A stretch of DNA of 64,000 nucleotides, taken from contig JADJQZ010000001.1 in the NCBI GenBank assembly GCA_016712465.1, positions 496,001 through 560,000 on the forward strand. Reading direction: 5' to 3'. A program made the translations under genes and the position numbers. Positions 27,379 through 36,485 of this stretch are shown here, piece after piece (positions within the stretch are counted from its first letter, which is position 1; each line of letters opens with the position of its first letter). The DNA comes from Candidatus Obscuribacter sp. (GTDB taxonomy: Bacteria > Cyanobacteriota > Vampirovibrionia > Obscuribacterales > Obscuribacteraceae). Below the pieces are notes generated by a model, which was not told the origin of the DNA, ran no database searches, and worked only from the letters and a program-made list of their open reading frames with translations.

Positions 27379-27741
27379 CTATATGGTGGGATTGCTGTGG
27401 GCGGTAAACTTTTCGTCTTCCAGATTGCCGGTGTTACGCGTGCCCCTGGGTTCGAAAACTAGTACTTCGCACTCTTCTTCGGCAGCGCTGCGGTGTTCGA
27501 TGCCCTGGGGCACTACCAGACCATCTCCTGGTTCCAGGTGAACAACCTTGTCGCGAAACTCAATTCGCATCTTTCCTCTCCAGACCAGGAAAAGTTCGTC
27601 TTCGCGCTCGTGCAGGTGCCAGGGAAACTCGCCTTGCAGCTTTACCAGCTTCAGCTCTTGTTCGTTCAGGCTGGCTACGACCTTTGGTTTCCAGTGATCG
27701 GTAAAGAGAGCAAATTTGTCTTGCAGGTTGAATTTTTCCAT
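27379..27741 (-). CDS. Small cupin-domain protein
   Basis: A 120-residue single-domain cupin. Motif 1 is visible as WHLHEREDELFLVWRG, with His-x-His and the downstream Glu as predicted metal ligands, and motif 2 as PQGIEHRSAAEEE with a single His. The domain is a metal-bound beta-barrel; members range from isomerases to dioxygenases and sensors, and no substrate is implied here. The ATG at 27741 (MEKFNLQ) is chosen over an in-frame codon at 27774 that would add an unlikely leader. It is divergent from the GNAT gene at 27867 and probably co-transcribed with the 100-residue gene downstream. Confidence 0.85.
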   Translation of the reverse strand: MEKFNLQDKFALFTDHWKPKVVASLNEQELKLVKLQGEFPWHLHEREDELFLVWRGKMRIEFRDKVVHLEPGDGLVVPQGIEHRSAAEEECEVLVFEPRGTRNTGNLEDEKFTAHSNPTI

Positions 27742-27866
27742 TGTCGATTTATTTTCGCTTCCAGTGCAGTACAAGATTGTAAGATTACCATTGCCGGGTT
27801 GGACAGGTCTAGTTTACCGTCCACTCTTAGCGTTCTTGGGACTAGCATTTGTGATTGGAGTAGAGC

Positions 27867-28751
27867 GTGTCTTCGCAAGTAAGAGCTGCCCGTATCGAGG
27901 ATATTGAGGATGCAACCGATGTCTTCCTGACGACATTAGACGATTTGAAAAAGCGCAACGGACTGGCTCCCACGCCGATGGATCGGGATGATTGGTTGCA
28001 GGGCTACACCCATGTGCTCCGCACTGGCATCTTCAATGTCGTAGAGGTAGACGGTCGTGTGGTTGGGCTGGCCAATGGAGTAGTGCGCGATTCCATCTGG
28101 TTCTTGAGTGGTTTCTGGATGCTGCCGCCCTATCAGGGTAAAGGGCTCGGGCGCAAGCTGATTGAGAAAACCTGGGCAGATGCCCGTGCTCATGGAGCTG
28201 ATCTGTTCTTTGTCTGGGCTTCCATAGATGCTGCCGCTCTGGGAAACTATATGAGGCTTGGAATGTTGCCGGGCTACCAGATTTTTACTCTGCGACTGAC
28301 TGAAGGAGCCCTGGCGGGGAAGTTAGGAAGGCGCCATAGCAGTTATGAGCTGGAGGCGCTGACGGTGCAGGCGGCTTGTGAAATTGATCGGGCCGTGCGA
28401 GCCACGGAGCGCCTAGTAGATCATCAATACTGGTTGTTTGATGACAGTCGACAGGGTTTTGCAGTTCGGTGCATGGGAGAATTAGTAGGTTACTTTTATC
28501 TGCGTAAAGGTGTTGTCGGTGCTCTCGCCTACCTCGATAAAGCCCATGAGCAGCCGATTCTTGATATTGCCATGAAGGAAGTGTTGAAAAACGGCGAGGC
28601 TATCTTTTTTATGGTGCCGGGTATCAACCGTTCTGCTCTCAGCTATCTGATGGGACTGTCTGCGCGAATTGTCAGTTATTCCCATTTTCTTACCAGTGCG
28701 CCGTTTGGTAATTTAGAAAATTACCTGCCATCGGGACCACATCTCTATTAG
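27867..28751 (+). CDS. GNAT family N-acetyltransferase
   Basis: A 294-residue soluble protein with an N-terminal GNAT domain. The acetyl-CoA pyrophosphate loop is LPPYQGKGLGRKLIEK near residues 88-104 (a Q/R-x-x-G-x-G/A variant), after a strand-rich segment that includes the FLSGFWML strand. The C-terminal 130 residues form a second, less conserved alpha/beta region. The substrate is unknown. A GTG at 27867 with GGAG about six bases upstream is the best start. The gene is flanked by the divergent cupin gene and, on the plus strand, by the TldD-like pair. Confidence 0.85.
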   Translation: MSSQVRAARIEDIEDATDVFLTTLDDLKKRNGLAPTPMDRDDWLQGYTHVLRTGIFNVVEVDGRVVGLANGVVRDSIWFLSGFWMLPPYQGKGLGRKLIEKTWADARAHGADLFFVWASIDAAALGNYMRLGMLPGYQIFTLRLTEGALAGKLGRRHSSYELEALTVQAACEIDRAVRATERLVDHQYWLFDDSRQGFAVRCMGELVGYFYLRKGVVGALAYLDKAHEQPILDIAMKEVLKNGEAIFFMVPGINRSALSYLMGLSARIVSYSHFLTSAPFGNLENYLPSGPHLY

Positions 28752-28910
28752 TGTGCTGAATTCCTGCTTCCAGTTAAGGGGAGTCCGCCTGAATTGACGC
28801 TTCTGAAGGCGAGGTATTCCAGCACTTCCTCTTGAGAGAAAACTTTGGGGATTTTCCGGGCGGAATTTCTATTTTCGGTTATCATCGAATTTGTGTTCTT
28901 TGTCTTTGGG

Positions 28911-28922
28911 CCTTCCGGAAGG
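28911..28922. repeat. 12-bp perfect palindrome upstream of the TldD-like gene
   Basis: CCTTCCGGAAGG reads the same on both strands. It lies about 60 bp before the ATG at 28980, in a 228 bp spacer without a gene. It may be an operator, or chance. Confidence 0.25.
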
Positions 28923-28979
28923 TGGTCGTCTGATTTGGGCGAACAACGGATTTGATGAAACGGGGAGATAGCCGAGGTA

Positions 28980-30767
28980 ATGTTAAGAATTAGAGGGGGC
29001 GCTGGAGTTTTTTCAGTTGCACTCAGTCTTTCTCTTTGGTTTGTGGGGGCAATGGTGGTTGTACCCACTGCCTGCGCCGAGGACGGTGCGGCATCAGGTA
29101 GTGCCAGCGCCGAGCCTGAGAATGCTGAAAGCAAGTCCATCGTACTTACTGCCATGGAAGCGGAGTTGCAGCGGTCCATGCGCAAGTTGAAAAATGCTGC
29201 CGCCGCTCCGCTCTACTACTTGAGCTATAGTGTCTACGATGTGCAAACTTTAGATCTTGGTGCTTCCTATGGTGCCCTTGCATATGACGACGATAGTCGC
29301 AGTCGTAACCTCTACGTAGAACTGAGAGTCGGTGATAAGACTCTCGATAATACCCATCAATTCCGCTCGCAGGCGCCGGCTAGTTCACCCCTGGCCTTTG
29401 GGCGCGGCTATTCCGGGGGCGGTAGTTTCCCGCTGGAGGATGATCGGGATGCCATTCGTACCAGGCTCTGGGATGCAACGGATGGTGCCTTCAAGCAAGC
29501 CCAGATTGATTATATGAGGGTAAAGACCAATCGGGATGTGCGTGTGGCGGAGGAAGACGCCAGTAGCGACTTCTCAGCGGCCACTGCGGTCGTACATAGT
29601 GAGCCGGCTTCCCGAATTGAGGTGGATAGAAAATTATGGGCGGATAGATTGCGTAAGGCTTCTGCAATCTTCAAAGAGTTTGCGGAGATAAACGATTCTT
29701 CGGTTACCTTCAATGTCGAGCAGGTGCGGCGTTTTCTGGTCAATTCCGAGGGCAGCCGTATAGAAGACAATCGCGATAGCTTGCGGATCACGGCTGAAGC
29801 AAGTGCCATTGCCAAAGACGGTATGGTTGTTCGTCTTTATGACGGGATAGAGGTGCCCAGGCAAGCCGATTTACCCAGCCAGGAAAAGATCGAGGAAATG
29901 GTGCGCAAGCTGGCCCGGGCTGTGGTTGATCTGCGCAATGCACCGCCCGCTCAACCCTTTGTTGGTCCTGCCATCCTCAACTCTAAAGCGGCGGGAGTAT
30001 TTTTTCACGAAGTGCTCGGGCACCGGGTCGAGGGGCACAGGCAGAAGGATGAGACTGAAGGTCGTACCTTCGCCCAGAAGGTGGGTGAGCAGATTATGCC
30101 TGCCTTTATGTCGGTCTGCGATGATCCGACCTGCACTTCTTTTGGTGCCAAACCCCTGGTGGGTTGGTATCGATTCGACAACGAGGGCGTGCCGGCACAA
30201 AGGGTGCAGCTGGTTGAAAGAGGAGTCTTGAAGGGCTTTTTGATGGGGCGCAGTCCGATTCGCAATTTCGAGAGTTCAAATGGTCATGGTCGGGGTGCTC
30301 CCGGCGCTTCTCCGGTAGCCAGGCAGGGCAATCTGATCATCGATTCAGCCAAGCGAGTGCCTTACGGCAAGTTGAAGGCAATGCTCATCCAGGAGGCGAA
30401 AGCACAGCGCAAGCCTTATGGCCTGATCATCGATGAGATAGCCGGCGGCTTCACTATCACACAAACTTTCCAACCTCAGTCGTATTCGCTTTTACCGTTG
30501 CGGGTTACGCGTGTTTATGTGGATGGTCGTCCCGATGAACTTACTCGCGGCGTCAATATAGTCGGAACTCCCTTGAGTTCGTTGGAGAAAATTGTTTGTG
30601 CAGCCCGGGATGACGATACATTCAACGGGCGTTGCGGGGCCGAGTCAGGCTGGGTGCCGGTTTCTGCCACCGCTCCCAGTCTCCTTGTGAAGAACATCGA
30701 GCTGGAAAAGGAATACAAGCAACAGGATCAACCGCCAATTTTGCCTCCACCTGCTGAGGGTAAGTAG
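28980..30767 (+). CDS. Exported TldD-like metallopeptidase
   Basis: A 595-residue member of the TldD/PmbA (U62) family. Residues 342-349 contain HEVLGH, the HExxxH metal site, with His343, Glu344 and His348. The characteristic family motifs LVERGVLKGFLMGRSPI and NGHGRGAP follow. Unlike the cytoplasmic E. coli TldD, it has a signal peptide: a hydrophobic core at residues 8-28 and cleavage near ACAED. The family cuts unstructured peptides such as bacteriocin leaders; here it should act outside the cytoplasm. A GGGGAG ribosome site precedes the ATG. The next gene starts 7 bp after the stop and encodes a second, inactive-looking family member. Confidence 0.9.
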   Translation: MLRIRGGAGVFSVALSLSLWFVGAMVVVPTACAEDGAASGSASAEPENAESKSIVLTAMEAELQRSMRKLKNAAAAPLYYLSYSVYDVQTLDLGASYGALAYDDDSRSRNLYVELRVGDKTLDNTHQFRSQAPASSPLAFGRGYSGGGSFPLEDDRDAIRTRLWDATDGAFKQAQIDYMRVKTNRDVRVAEEDASSDFSAATAVVHSEPASRIEVDRKLWADRLRKASAIFKEFAEINDSSVTFNVEQVRRFLVNSEGSRIEDNRDSLRITAEASAIAKDGMVVRLYDGIEVPRQADLPSQEKIEEMVRKLARAVVDLRNAPPAQPFVGPAILNSKAAGVFFHEVLGHRVEGHRQKDETEGRTFAQKVGEQIMPAFMSVCDDPTCTSFGAKPLVGWYRFDNEGVPAQRVQLVERGVLKGFLMGRSPIRNFESSNGHGRGAPGASPVARQGNLIIDSAKRVPYGKLKAMLIQEAKAQRKPYGLIIDEIAGGFTITQTFQPQSYSLLPLRVTRVYVDGRPDELTRGVNIVGTPLSSLEKIVCAARDDDTFNGRCGAESGWVPVSATAPSLLVKNIELEKEYKQQDQPPILPPPAEGK

Positions 30768-30774
30768 ATTATTC

Positions 30775-32565
30775 ATGTTTTTTGATAGCCGCTATTTTAG
30801 AAGAAGATCTGTTCTTACCGGTGTTTTGGCCGGCAGTGTGTCATTACTTGCCGGTTTACTTGCCTCAGTTTCGGTTGGATTGGCTCAGGCGCCATTGGCG
30901 GTGGACTCGCCGGCGTCGGCTGCCCTGGGAGCCGCCTCGGCAAGCGAGGGAGAGCGGTCCGATGTGGTGCTGAAGGCCATGGGTGATGAACTGGCTCGGA
31001 CCATGAAGAGTCTCAAGTTGCCTGCTTATCCGCTCCCTTATTTTGGGTCTTTTGATGTTACAGATGAGCAGTCTATGCAGATTACTGCTAGTTTCGGGGC
31101 TCTCTCCAGCCGCGATGTGCTGCGCAGTCGGCAGTCGGACATCACGCTGCGAGTTGGTGATAAACGCCTGGATAACTCTTCCATGGGCGCCGGCCTGGGC
31201 ATGCTGTCCCAGAGAGGTAATCTGGTGCTGGAAGATAATTATGACGCACTCCGCCGCGATTTGTGGATGCAGGCAGATCGTACTTATAAGCAAGCGGTGG
31301 AGTCTCTCACCAGCGCCAAAGCGCAGTTGAAATATGTGAATATCGAAGACCGTCCGGATTCCTTCTCTGATGCCAAACCGGTTGTTAGCATCGGAGACGG
31401 GGCAGCATTGGACGCCGATCTTGAGCAGTGGTCCAAGCGGATCAGGGCGCTTTCCAGCGTTTTTAAAGAGTTTCGGACAATTAGAGAATCGTCGGTTGTA
31501 TTGAATGTACGGGCTCGTACAAAGCGCCTTGTGAATAGTGAGGGGACCATCGTTAAGACCGGAGAAACCGGGGCGCTGGTCTTTGTCAGTGCAGCGGCGC
31601 AGAGCAAAGACGGCATGACCATCTCCGACGGAGAAGTCTTTGCTGCCGACAAGGATAGTGAATTGCCCTCTCAGGAGGCAATGGAGTCTTCAATACGCCG
31701 GCTTTGCCAGCGTATCGAGGCCATGACCGCGGCACCCCGTGCGGCGGACTATCAGGGGCCGGTCCTTTTCGAGAAACAGGCGGCCGGTGAACTGGTTGCT
31801 ACTCTTTTGCCGTCTGTGGTTTGTGCTCGCGGTGACACCGGCTTCGGTTCCGACGAAGAACAAAAACTGGGAAAGCCGGTGCTGGCAAGTTCGATCAGTG
31901 TGTTGGATGATCCAATCGTGAAGTCTTACAAGGGCAAGACCTTGAAGAGCGGTTGGAGTATTGATTATGAAGGGGTGGAGGCCAGACCCTTGAGACTGGT
32001 CGAAAAGGGTGTATTGAAGGAAGTATGCAGTACGCGAACGCCAAGTCAGTTGTCGAAAGTTAGCAACGGTCATAATCGCGGCGGCAGCGCCAGCCCCGGT
32101 CATTTGTTTCTGAGCAGTGACGCCGGTGTTGGATTAAGCGGCCTGCGGCAGAAGCTAATCGAAGACGGCAAGAAAGAAGGGTTGGATTCTGTTTTGATTG
32201 TGCGAAAAACCATGCCGTCGTTTCTTGGCTCCGGTTCTTCGCGCACTCTGGACTTGATTCGCTTTATAGGTGGACGGGGCAGCCTATTTGGACCGAGTGT
32301 CGTTTACAAGGTTGATGTAAAAACCGGAAAAGAAGAGTTGATTCGTGGTGCAAGAATCAAGACTATCTCTAAGAAAAACCTTTTAACCATGCAGGCGGCT
32401 AGTGATGATGCTGATGTCTATGCGGTTTCTTATCCGACCGACCGGAGCGCCACCACCATAGGGCTCGTCACACCCTCCGTTTTACTTTCTGACGTGGAAT
32501 TCGCCAAGCCGCAACGCACGACGGAACTCCCTCCTTATCTAGAAAATCCCTATTTCGAGAAGTAA
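30775..32565 (+). CDS. Exported TldE/PmbA-like partner lacking the metal site
   Basis: A 596-residue protein homologous to the upstream gene across its length, with a signal peptide of its own (core SVSLLAGLLASVSVGLA). Shared blocks are the segment beginning YEGVEARPLRLVEKGVLKEV and NGHNRGGS near residue 425. At the position of HEVLGH the sequence reads ELVATLLPSVV, so the catalytic metal site is absent. E. coli TldD works as a heterodimer with TldE, in which only TldD holds the metal, and this pair fits that plan. Close linkage (7 bp) and matched length support co-expression. An alternative is a pseudoenzyme with a separate binding role. Confidence 0.86.
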   Translation: MFFDSRYFRRRSVLTGVLAGSVSLLAGLLASVSVGLAQAPLAVDSPASAALGAASASEGERSDVVLKAMGDELARTMKSLKLPAYPLPYFGSFDVTDEQSMQITASFGALSSRDVLRSRQSDITLRVGDKRLDNSSMGAGLGMLSQRGNLVLEDNYDALRRDLWMQADRTYKQAVESLTSAKAQLKYVNIEDRPDSFSDAKPVVSIGDGAALDADLEQWSKRIRALSSVFKEFRTIRESSVVLNVRARTKRLVNSEGTIVKTGETGALVFVSAAAQSKDGMTISDGEVFAADKDSELPSQEAMESSIRRLCQRIEAMTAAPRAADYQGPVLFEKQAAGELVATLLPSVVCARGDTGFGSDEEQKLGKPVLASSISVLDDPIVKSYKGKTLKSGWSIDYEGVEARPLRLVEKGVLKEVCSTRTPSQLSKVSNGHNRGGSASPGHLFLSSDAGVGLSGLRQKLIEDGKKEGLDSVLIVRKTMPSFLGSGSSRTLDLIRFIGGRGSLFGPSVVYKVDVKTGKEELIRGARIKTISKKNLLTMQAASDDADVYAVSYPTDRSATTIGLVTPSVLLSDVEFAKPQRTTELPPYLENPYFEK

Positions 32566-32641
32566 TAGAGAGTCAAGATTTAGTCGGTGCGGTTCTGTCT
32601 GCGGCTTGGCTGATTGCGTCCGAAACTGCTCCCGGGAATGC

Positions 32642-33412
32642 TCAGCGTTCCACCTTTTTGCTGCTGGTTGCTTTCGGGGCGCCGTCGTTACCTGCTGAAA
32701 GGCGCTTGCCGAAACCAGCACCAAATTCGGCGCGGTTCATGCTTTGCTTCATGGCTTGCCTCTGCTCTGGTGTAAGCAATTCGGCTGTCTTGAGCATGTT
32801 ATCGCGCATAAGACTATCCATGGCTTGCTTTTGAGCTGAAATTTCGTTGCTCAGCCGTTTTAGCTCGGCTTGATTTAATTCCGATTGTGCCAGACCGGAG
32901 CGAAACTCCCGTTCCAGTGTTTGCAGTTTAATACCAATGGGAGCGGCTTTGTCGGTGGTATCGTCGCGCAACTTTGCTAGTTTTTCCATCTGATCATCGG
33001 TCAGATCCACGGCCGCAAGCGGCAGGCCCATTGGCCCCATCCGTCCGTGAGCAAAGGATTGACCTCGACCACCGGGGCCGCCGAACTGGCCGCCAGGTCC
33101 GCCGGGGCCGCCGGGACCGCCAAATTGACCGCCGGGGCCGCCGAACTGACCGCCGGGACCGCCAAATTGACCGCCGGGACCGCCGAACTGACCGCCGGGA
33201 CCGCCAAATGGACCGCCGGGACCGCCAAATTGACCGCCGGGTCCGCCACCCTGAGCGCCCGGTCCGCAATCGTCCGCACAACCCATACTGGCCAGGTCAA
33301 TGTTTAGACCTGGTTCCGGTCCTGCGGCAGCTGTCGGTGATGCAGTCAGCACAAATAGGGACATTGCTAGAAAGACTTCGTGGGGTCTTTTGCTTATGCT
33401 CATTGGTTTCAC
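32642..33412 (-). CDS. Spy/CpxP-like (LTxxQ) exported protein with Gly/Pro-rich repeats
   Basis: A 256-residue exported protein. After the signal peptide (core AMSLFVLTASPTAAA) comes a low-complexity stretch of about 60 residues built of GGPGGQF and GGPGGPF units, then a helical C-terminal domain of about 140 residues. That domain has the LTxxQ-type signatures LTDDQMEKLAKLRDD and LTPEQRQAMKQ, which define Spy/CpxP periplasmic chaperones and relatives. The repeat is probably flexible and may tether or scaffold the domain. The start may be GTG at 33412 or ATG at 33403. Confidence 0.82.
   Translation of the reverse strand: MKPMSISKRPHEVFLAMSLFVLTASPTAAAGPEPGLNIDLASMGCADDCGPGAQGGGPGGQFGGPGGPFGGPGGQFGGPGGQFGGPGGQFGGPGGQFGGPGGPGGPGGQFGGPGGRGQSFAHGRMGPMGLPLAAVDLTDDQMEKLAKLRDDTTDKAAPIGIKLQTLEREFRSGLAQSELNQAELKRLSNEISAQKQAMDSLMRDNMLKTAELLTPEQRQAMKQSMNRAEFGAGFGKRLSAGNDGAPKATSSKKVER
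33063..33253. repeat. Tandem GGPGGQ-coding repeat
   Basis: A minisatellite-like tract built of 21-base units close to CCGCCGGGACCGCCAAATTGA. It encodes the Gly/Pro/Gln/Phe repeats of the Spy-like protein and is likely to vary in copy number by slippage. Confidence 0.85.
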
Positions 33413-33543
33413 TGTGGCGTCCTCGCTCTCTTACAGGATTTTTGGCAAGCCGTCCTTCACTCTTGCGGCTATGGTTCCATTTAAGCGCAGAAGTGTAAAG
33501 CAATTATGTGCATTGCCTCTTTAATCATTTGCGGCGGGGCTAT

Positions 33544-34335
33544 TCAATTTTTGATTGCCACAATGAACAACCTGGGAAACGGCATGAGTATTTTCCCGTC
33601 TTTGCGAGGTTTTAAGTGTTGCGCGATACGTTTTACGTAGAGTTCTAGAAATCTGGCGGCTTCACCCTCCGGCAGAGCGTCGAGAAAGGGGCGCAAACCG
33701 GTGCCGCAGAGCCATTGTCCGATGGCGCCGGCATCATTCATCACATGAAAATACTTGGTCTGCCATATGTCAACGCTGGCCGAAAGCGGTATCAACATGT
33801 CATAGTATTGTTCGGGTTCCAGCACTGGTGGGGTGCTTCTTATGGCACTTAGGTCTTTGGACCAGGTGAAATCGGTGGCAATCTCTCTCATGGTCGTATG
33901 GGTTATTTCCATGTGATTGTTCGGCATTTGAACTGCGAGTGTGCCGCCTTTCCTGAGCGAATTCATGAGCCGAGGAAGAAGCTTTTCGTGTTCTGAAACC
34001 CAGTGCAAGGCGGCATTGGAGAAAATCAAATCGACAGGTTCCGGGCTCTCATACTGATCGATACTGGCCACGGCAAAATGCAGGTATGGATACTTCTGTC
34101 CGGCTTCCTGGATCATTGCCGGTGAGCTGTCGATACCGGTGATCTTAGCCGCTGGAAAGCGCGAATAAACAACAGCTGAGCTGTTTCCCGGACCGCAGCC
34201 CAGGTCGACGGCTTCCTTTACCGAGAGTTCCGCCGGTAGGCGACTGAGGAGTTCAATGGCTGGTCTTGTTCGTTCACTGAGAAACTTGGTGTATTGCCCT
34301 GGATCCCATCCAAAGTTGACTTCGGGTTTCATCAT
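33544..34335 (-). CDS. tam: Trans-aconitate 2-methyltransferase
   Basis: A 263-residue SAM-dependent methyltransferase close to E. coli Tam, which methylates trans-aconitate to relieve inhibition of aconitase. Features in common with Tam are WDPGQYTKFLSERTRPAIEL at the N-terminus, motif I DLGCGPGNSS, motif TGIDSSPAMI, LIFSNAALHWVSEHE and LAVQMPNNHMEITHTTMRE. The protein is soluble and about ten residues longer than the E. coli enzyme. It begins 52 bp downstream of the glycosyltransferase stop on the same strand, but no functional link is apparent. Confidence 0.9.
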   Translation of the reverse strand: MMKPEVNFGWDPGQYTKFLSERTRPAIELLSRLPAELSVKEAVDLGCGPGNSSAVVYSRFPAAKITGIDSSPAMIQEAGQKYPYLHFAVASIDQYESPEPVDLIFSNAALHWVSEHEKLLPRLMNSLRKGGTLAVQMPNNHMEITHTTMREIATDFTWSKDLSAIRSTPPVLEPEQYYDMLIPLSASVDIWQTKYFHVMNDAGAIGQWLCGTGLRPFLDALPEGEAARFLELYVKRIAQHLKPRKDGKILMPFPRLFIVAIKN

Positions 34336-34387
34336 TTTCAGTTCACCATACAGGCGGTGGTCGGCGTTATTGAATGGCCGCGCAGCG

Positions 34388-35356
34388 CTAGAATACGTCT
34401 TTGATCAAATAGAGGGGACGATCTTTTGCTTCTTCATAAATTTTGCCCACGTACTCGCCGATAATTCCCAGACAAATTAGTTGTATGCCCCCCAGCAACA
34501 GAATGAGAATTACTATTGATGTCCAACCGATGATGGCTGTGTGGAAGTAGAACTTGACGATGAGAGCATATATTGCATAGAAAAATCCGACTACTGCTGA
34601 AATTAGCCCGCAGAATGTGGCAAGTCTAAGCGGCACCACAGAAAAGGATGTCAGACCAATCCACGAAAAGCTGATCATGCGCCTGAGCGAATACTTTGTC
34701 TCACCGGCGAAACGGGCACTGCGGTCATACTCCACCGTACCCTGGTTGAAGCCGAGCCATGCCACCATTCCCCTGACATAGCGGTGCTGCTCTCTCAACG
34801 ATTTGAGCCCGTCTACCGCGCGTCGGCTCATCAGCCTGAAGTCGCCGACATCAACGGGAATATCTACCTGGGCAATTTCGCGGATGATTCGATAATAGAG
34901 TTTTGCCGTCAGCAATTTGAAAGTAGTCTCACCCTCTCTCTTCCGTCTTTTGGCGTGCACGACATCGAATCCTTCCTGCCATTTTGCCACCAACGCGGGA
35001 AACAATTCGGGGGGATCTTGCAGGTCGCCGTCTATCACTATTACGGCATCGCCACCGGCCAGATCAATGCCGGCAGTAATGGCCAACTGGTGACCGAAGT
35101 TGCGACTGAGGTCGACTATTTTGATATTTGGTTCATGGATGCGGACTTCTTTCAGAATCTCAAGGGTGCGATCTCTGCTGCCGTCATTCACAAATAAGAT
35201 TTCGTAGCGACACTTCATACCATCAAGAACAGTTTTGAGCCGCTTTACACACTCTTTTGCGCCTTCCTCCTCGTTATACATCGGTACGACGACACTGAGC
35301 AGAAAGTCTCCATTTGCGCTTTGCGATTCGATTTGAGTGGCGTCTTGGACTGTCAT
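34388..35356 (-). CDS. Family 2 glycosyltransferase of the GtrB/DPM1 type
   Basis: A 322-residue enzyme with an N-terminal GT-A catalytic domain and two C-terminal membrane helices. Signatures are VVPMYNEEEG, FVNDGSRDRT, the metal-binding DGDLQDPPELF and the RFAGETKYSLRRM loop near residues 232-245. Members transfer a sugar from a nucleotide onto undecaprenyl or dolichyl phosphate, so a lipid carrier product is likely, acting on the inner face of the membrane. The ATG at 35356 (MTVQDAT) is preferred to an in-frame codon at 35407. About 270 bp without a gene separate it from the response regulator. Confidence 0.92.
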   Translation of the reverse strand: MTVQDATQIESQSANGDFLLSVVVPMYNEEEGAKECVKRLKTVLDGMKCRYEILFVNDGSRDRTLEILKEVRIHEPNIKIVDLSRNFGHQLAITAGIDLAGGDAVIVIDGDLQDPPELFPALVAKWQEGFDVVHAKRRKREGETTFKLLTAKLYYRIIREIAQVDIPVDVGDFRLMSRRAVDGLKSLREQHRYVRGMVAWLGFNQGTVEYDRSARFAGETKYSLRRMISFSWIGLTSFSVVPLRLATFCGLISAVVGFFYAIYALIVKFYFHTAIIGWTSIVILILLLGGIQLICLGIIGEYVGKIYEEAKDRPLYLIKDVF

Positions 35357-35626
35357 CGGCTGGTTGATTCTGCTTGGGGAGGGGCAATAGGTGGCGACGT
35401 GGCGCAAAAAGCTAGTAGAGCTTACTATACTTTATTTTAGTTTAGAATGCCTTGAGGGCTGCTGGAGTACTTCTTCTTGCTATTGGACAAGTCCAGCCGG
35501 CCGTGCCGATTTCGGCGTCAGAGGCGGGGCTGGGCGGATGGTGCCGGCCATGTCTGTTGCCAAGCGCTTGGGTCTGCATGCTCTCGGGTCTTGGGTTTTG
35601 CCGATATCGGTCTAATTCACCCGGCA

Positions 35627-36298
35627 CTAATTCTTGTTGAGGCGATAGCCTATCTTGTTTACTGTTTCGATCATAGATTCCAGACCCGGTTCGTCTATGA
35701 CTTTGCGAATGCGTTTGACGGAAGAGCGCACAGCCTCCACGGTAGGGCTCTTATCGGTGGCCCAGACTCTTGAAATGAGGCTGTCTGTGCTGAAAGTTTC
35801 ACCGGGATGGCGCATGAGAAACTCCAATAGTGCATAGTCCACCGGCAGGAGAGAGAGCGGTTTGCCATCTTTGAGGATTTTCCTGGCCGTGAGATCCAGA
35901 TGCAGCTTACCCACGGTGACACTACCTCTGTAGGTGTCCGGTCTGCGCAAGAGCGCACGTATGCGGGCACACAGCTCTCTGACGCTAAATGGTTTGGTGA
36001 GATAGTCGTCTGCCCCGGAGGCGAAGCCGGTTTCCTTATCCTGGATTTGGGCTTTACCGGTGAGCAAAATGATCGGTGTCTGACCGCCGGCGTCTCGGTA
36101 CCGTCTGCAGATCTGGAAACCGTCCATGCCAGGTAGATTGACATCGCAGACAATGATGTCAAAATCGCCGCCCAGAATCAGTTCGAGTCCATTGAGACCG
36201 TCGCCGGTCACCTCTACGGCATGCCGCTCCAGGGTGAGCCACTTCGCCACGGTGGTGGAAAGCTCTTGGTCATCTTCTATCAGGAGTATTTTTGACAT
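35627..36298 (-). CDS. OmpR/PhoB-family response regulator
   Basis: A 223-residue two-component regulator. The receiver has the acidic pair Glu8-Asp9-Asp10, phosphorylation site Asp52 in VCDVNLPG and Lys102 in LTKPF. The C-terminal winged helix (about 125-220) carries the recognition-helix region TVEAVRSSVKRIRK. No histidine kinase lies next to it in this window, so it is an orphan here. A 7-bp inverted repeat sits just upstream and could be its own operator. The target genes are unknown. Confidence 0.95.
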   Translation of the reverse strand: MSKILLIEDDQELSTTVAKWLTLERHAVEVTGDGLNGLELILGGDFDIIVCDVNLPGMDGFQICRRYRDAGGQTPIILLTGKAQIQDKETGFASGADDYLTKPFSVRELCARIRALLRRPDTYRGSVTVGKLHLDLTARKILKDGKPLSLLPVDYALLEFLMRHPGETFSTDSLISRVWATDKSPTVEAVRSSVKRIRKVIDEPGLESMIETVNKIGYRLNKN

Positions 36299-36310
36299 AG
36301 GCATATGATA

Positions 36311-36330
36311 TTAGCATCCGAAAATGCTAA
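36311..36330. promoter_or_regulatory. Inverted repeat upstream of the response regulator
   Basis: TTAGCAT and ATGCTAA pair perfectly across CCGAAA. The repeat lies 12 bp before the response regulator start at 36298, between it and the divergent gene at 36486. It is well placed for autoregulation. Confidence 0.4.
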
Positions 36331-36485
36331 CCGCGCAGTCCGCTAGTTGCAAAGCTTCCATTCATTCCAGTCCAAAAATCCCTCCCCCCGTCCTTCCGGG
36401 TTTGGGTCGTGCCCGGCGGCGGTGGGTTTTCCTACCGCTTTCACTGGGTATAGAGAGTGAGACGTTAGATTTTGGGGGCTTAGCT

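Noticed and set aside
28748..29185. Open frame of 145 codons on the minus strand
   Set aside because: It is antisense to the start of the TldD-like gene and has Ser/Thr-rich shadow composition.
33001..33300. Several frames across the Gly/Pro repeat
   Set aside because: The repeat lacks stop codons in all frames, so only the frame with signal peptide and LTxxQ motifs is real.
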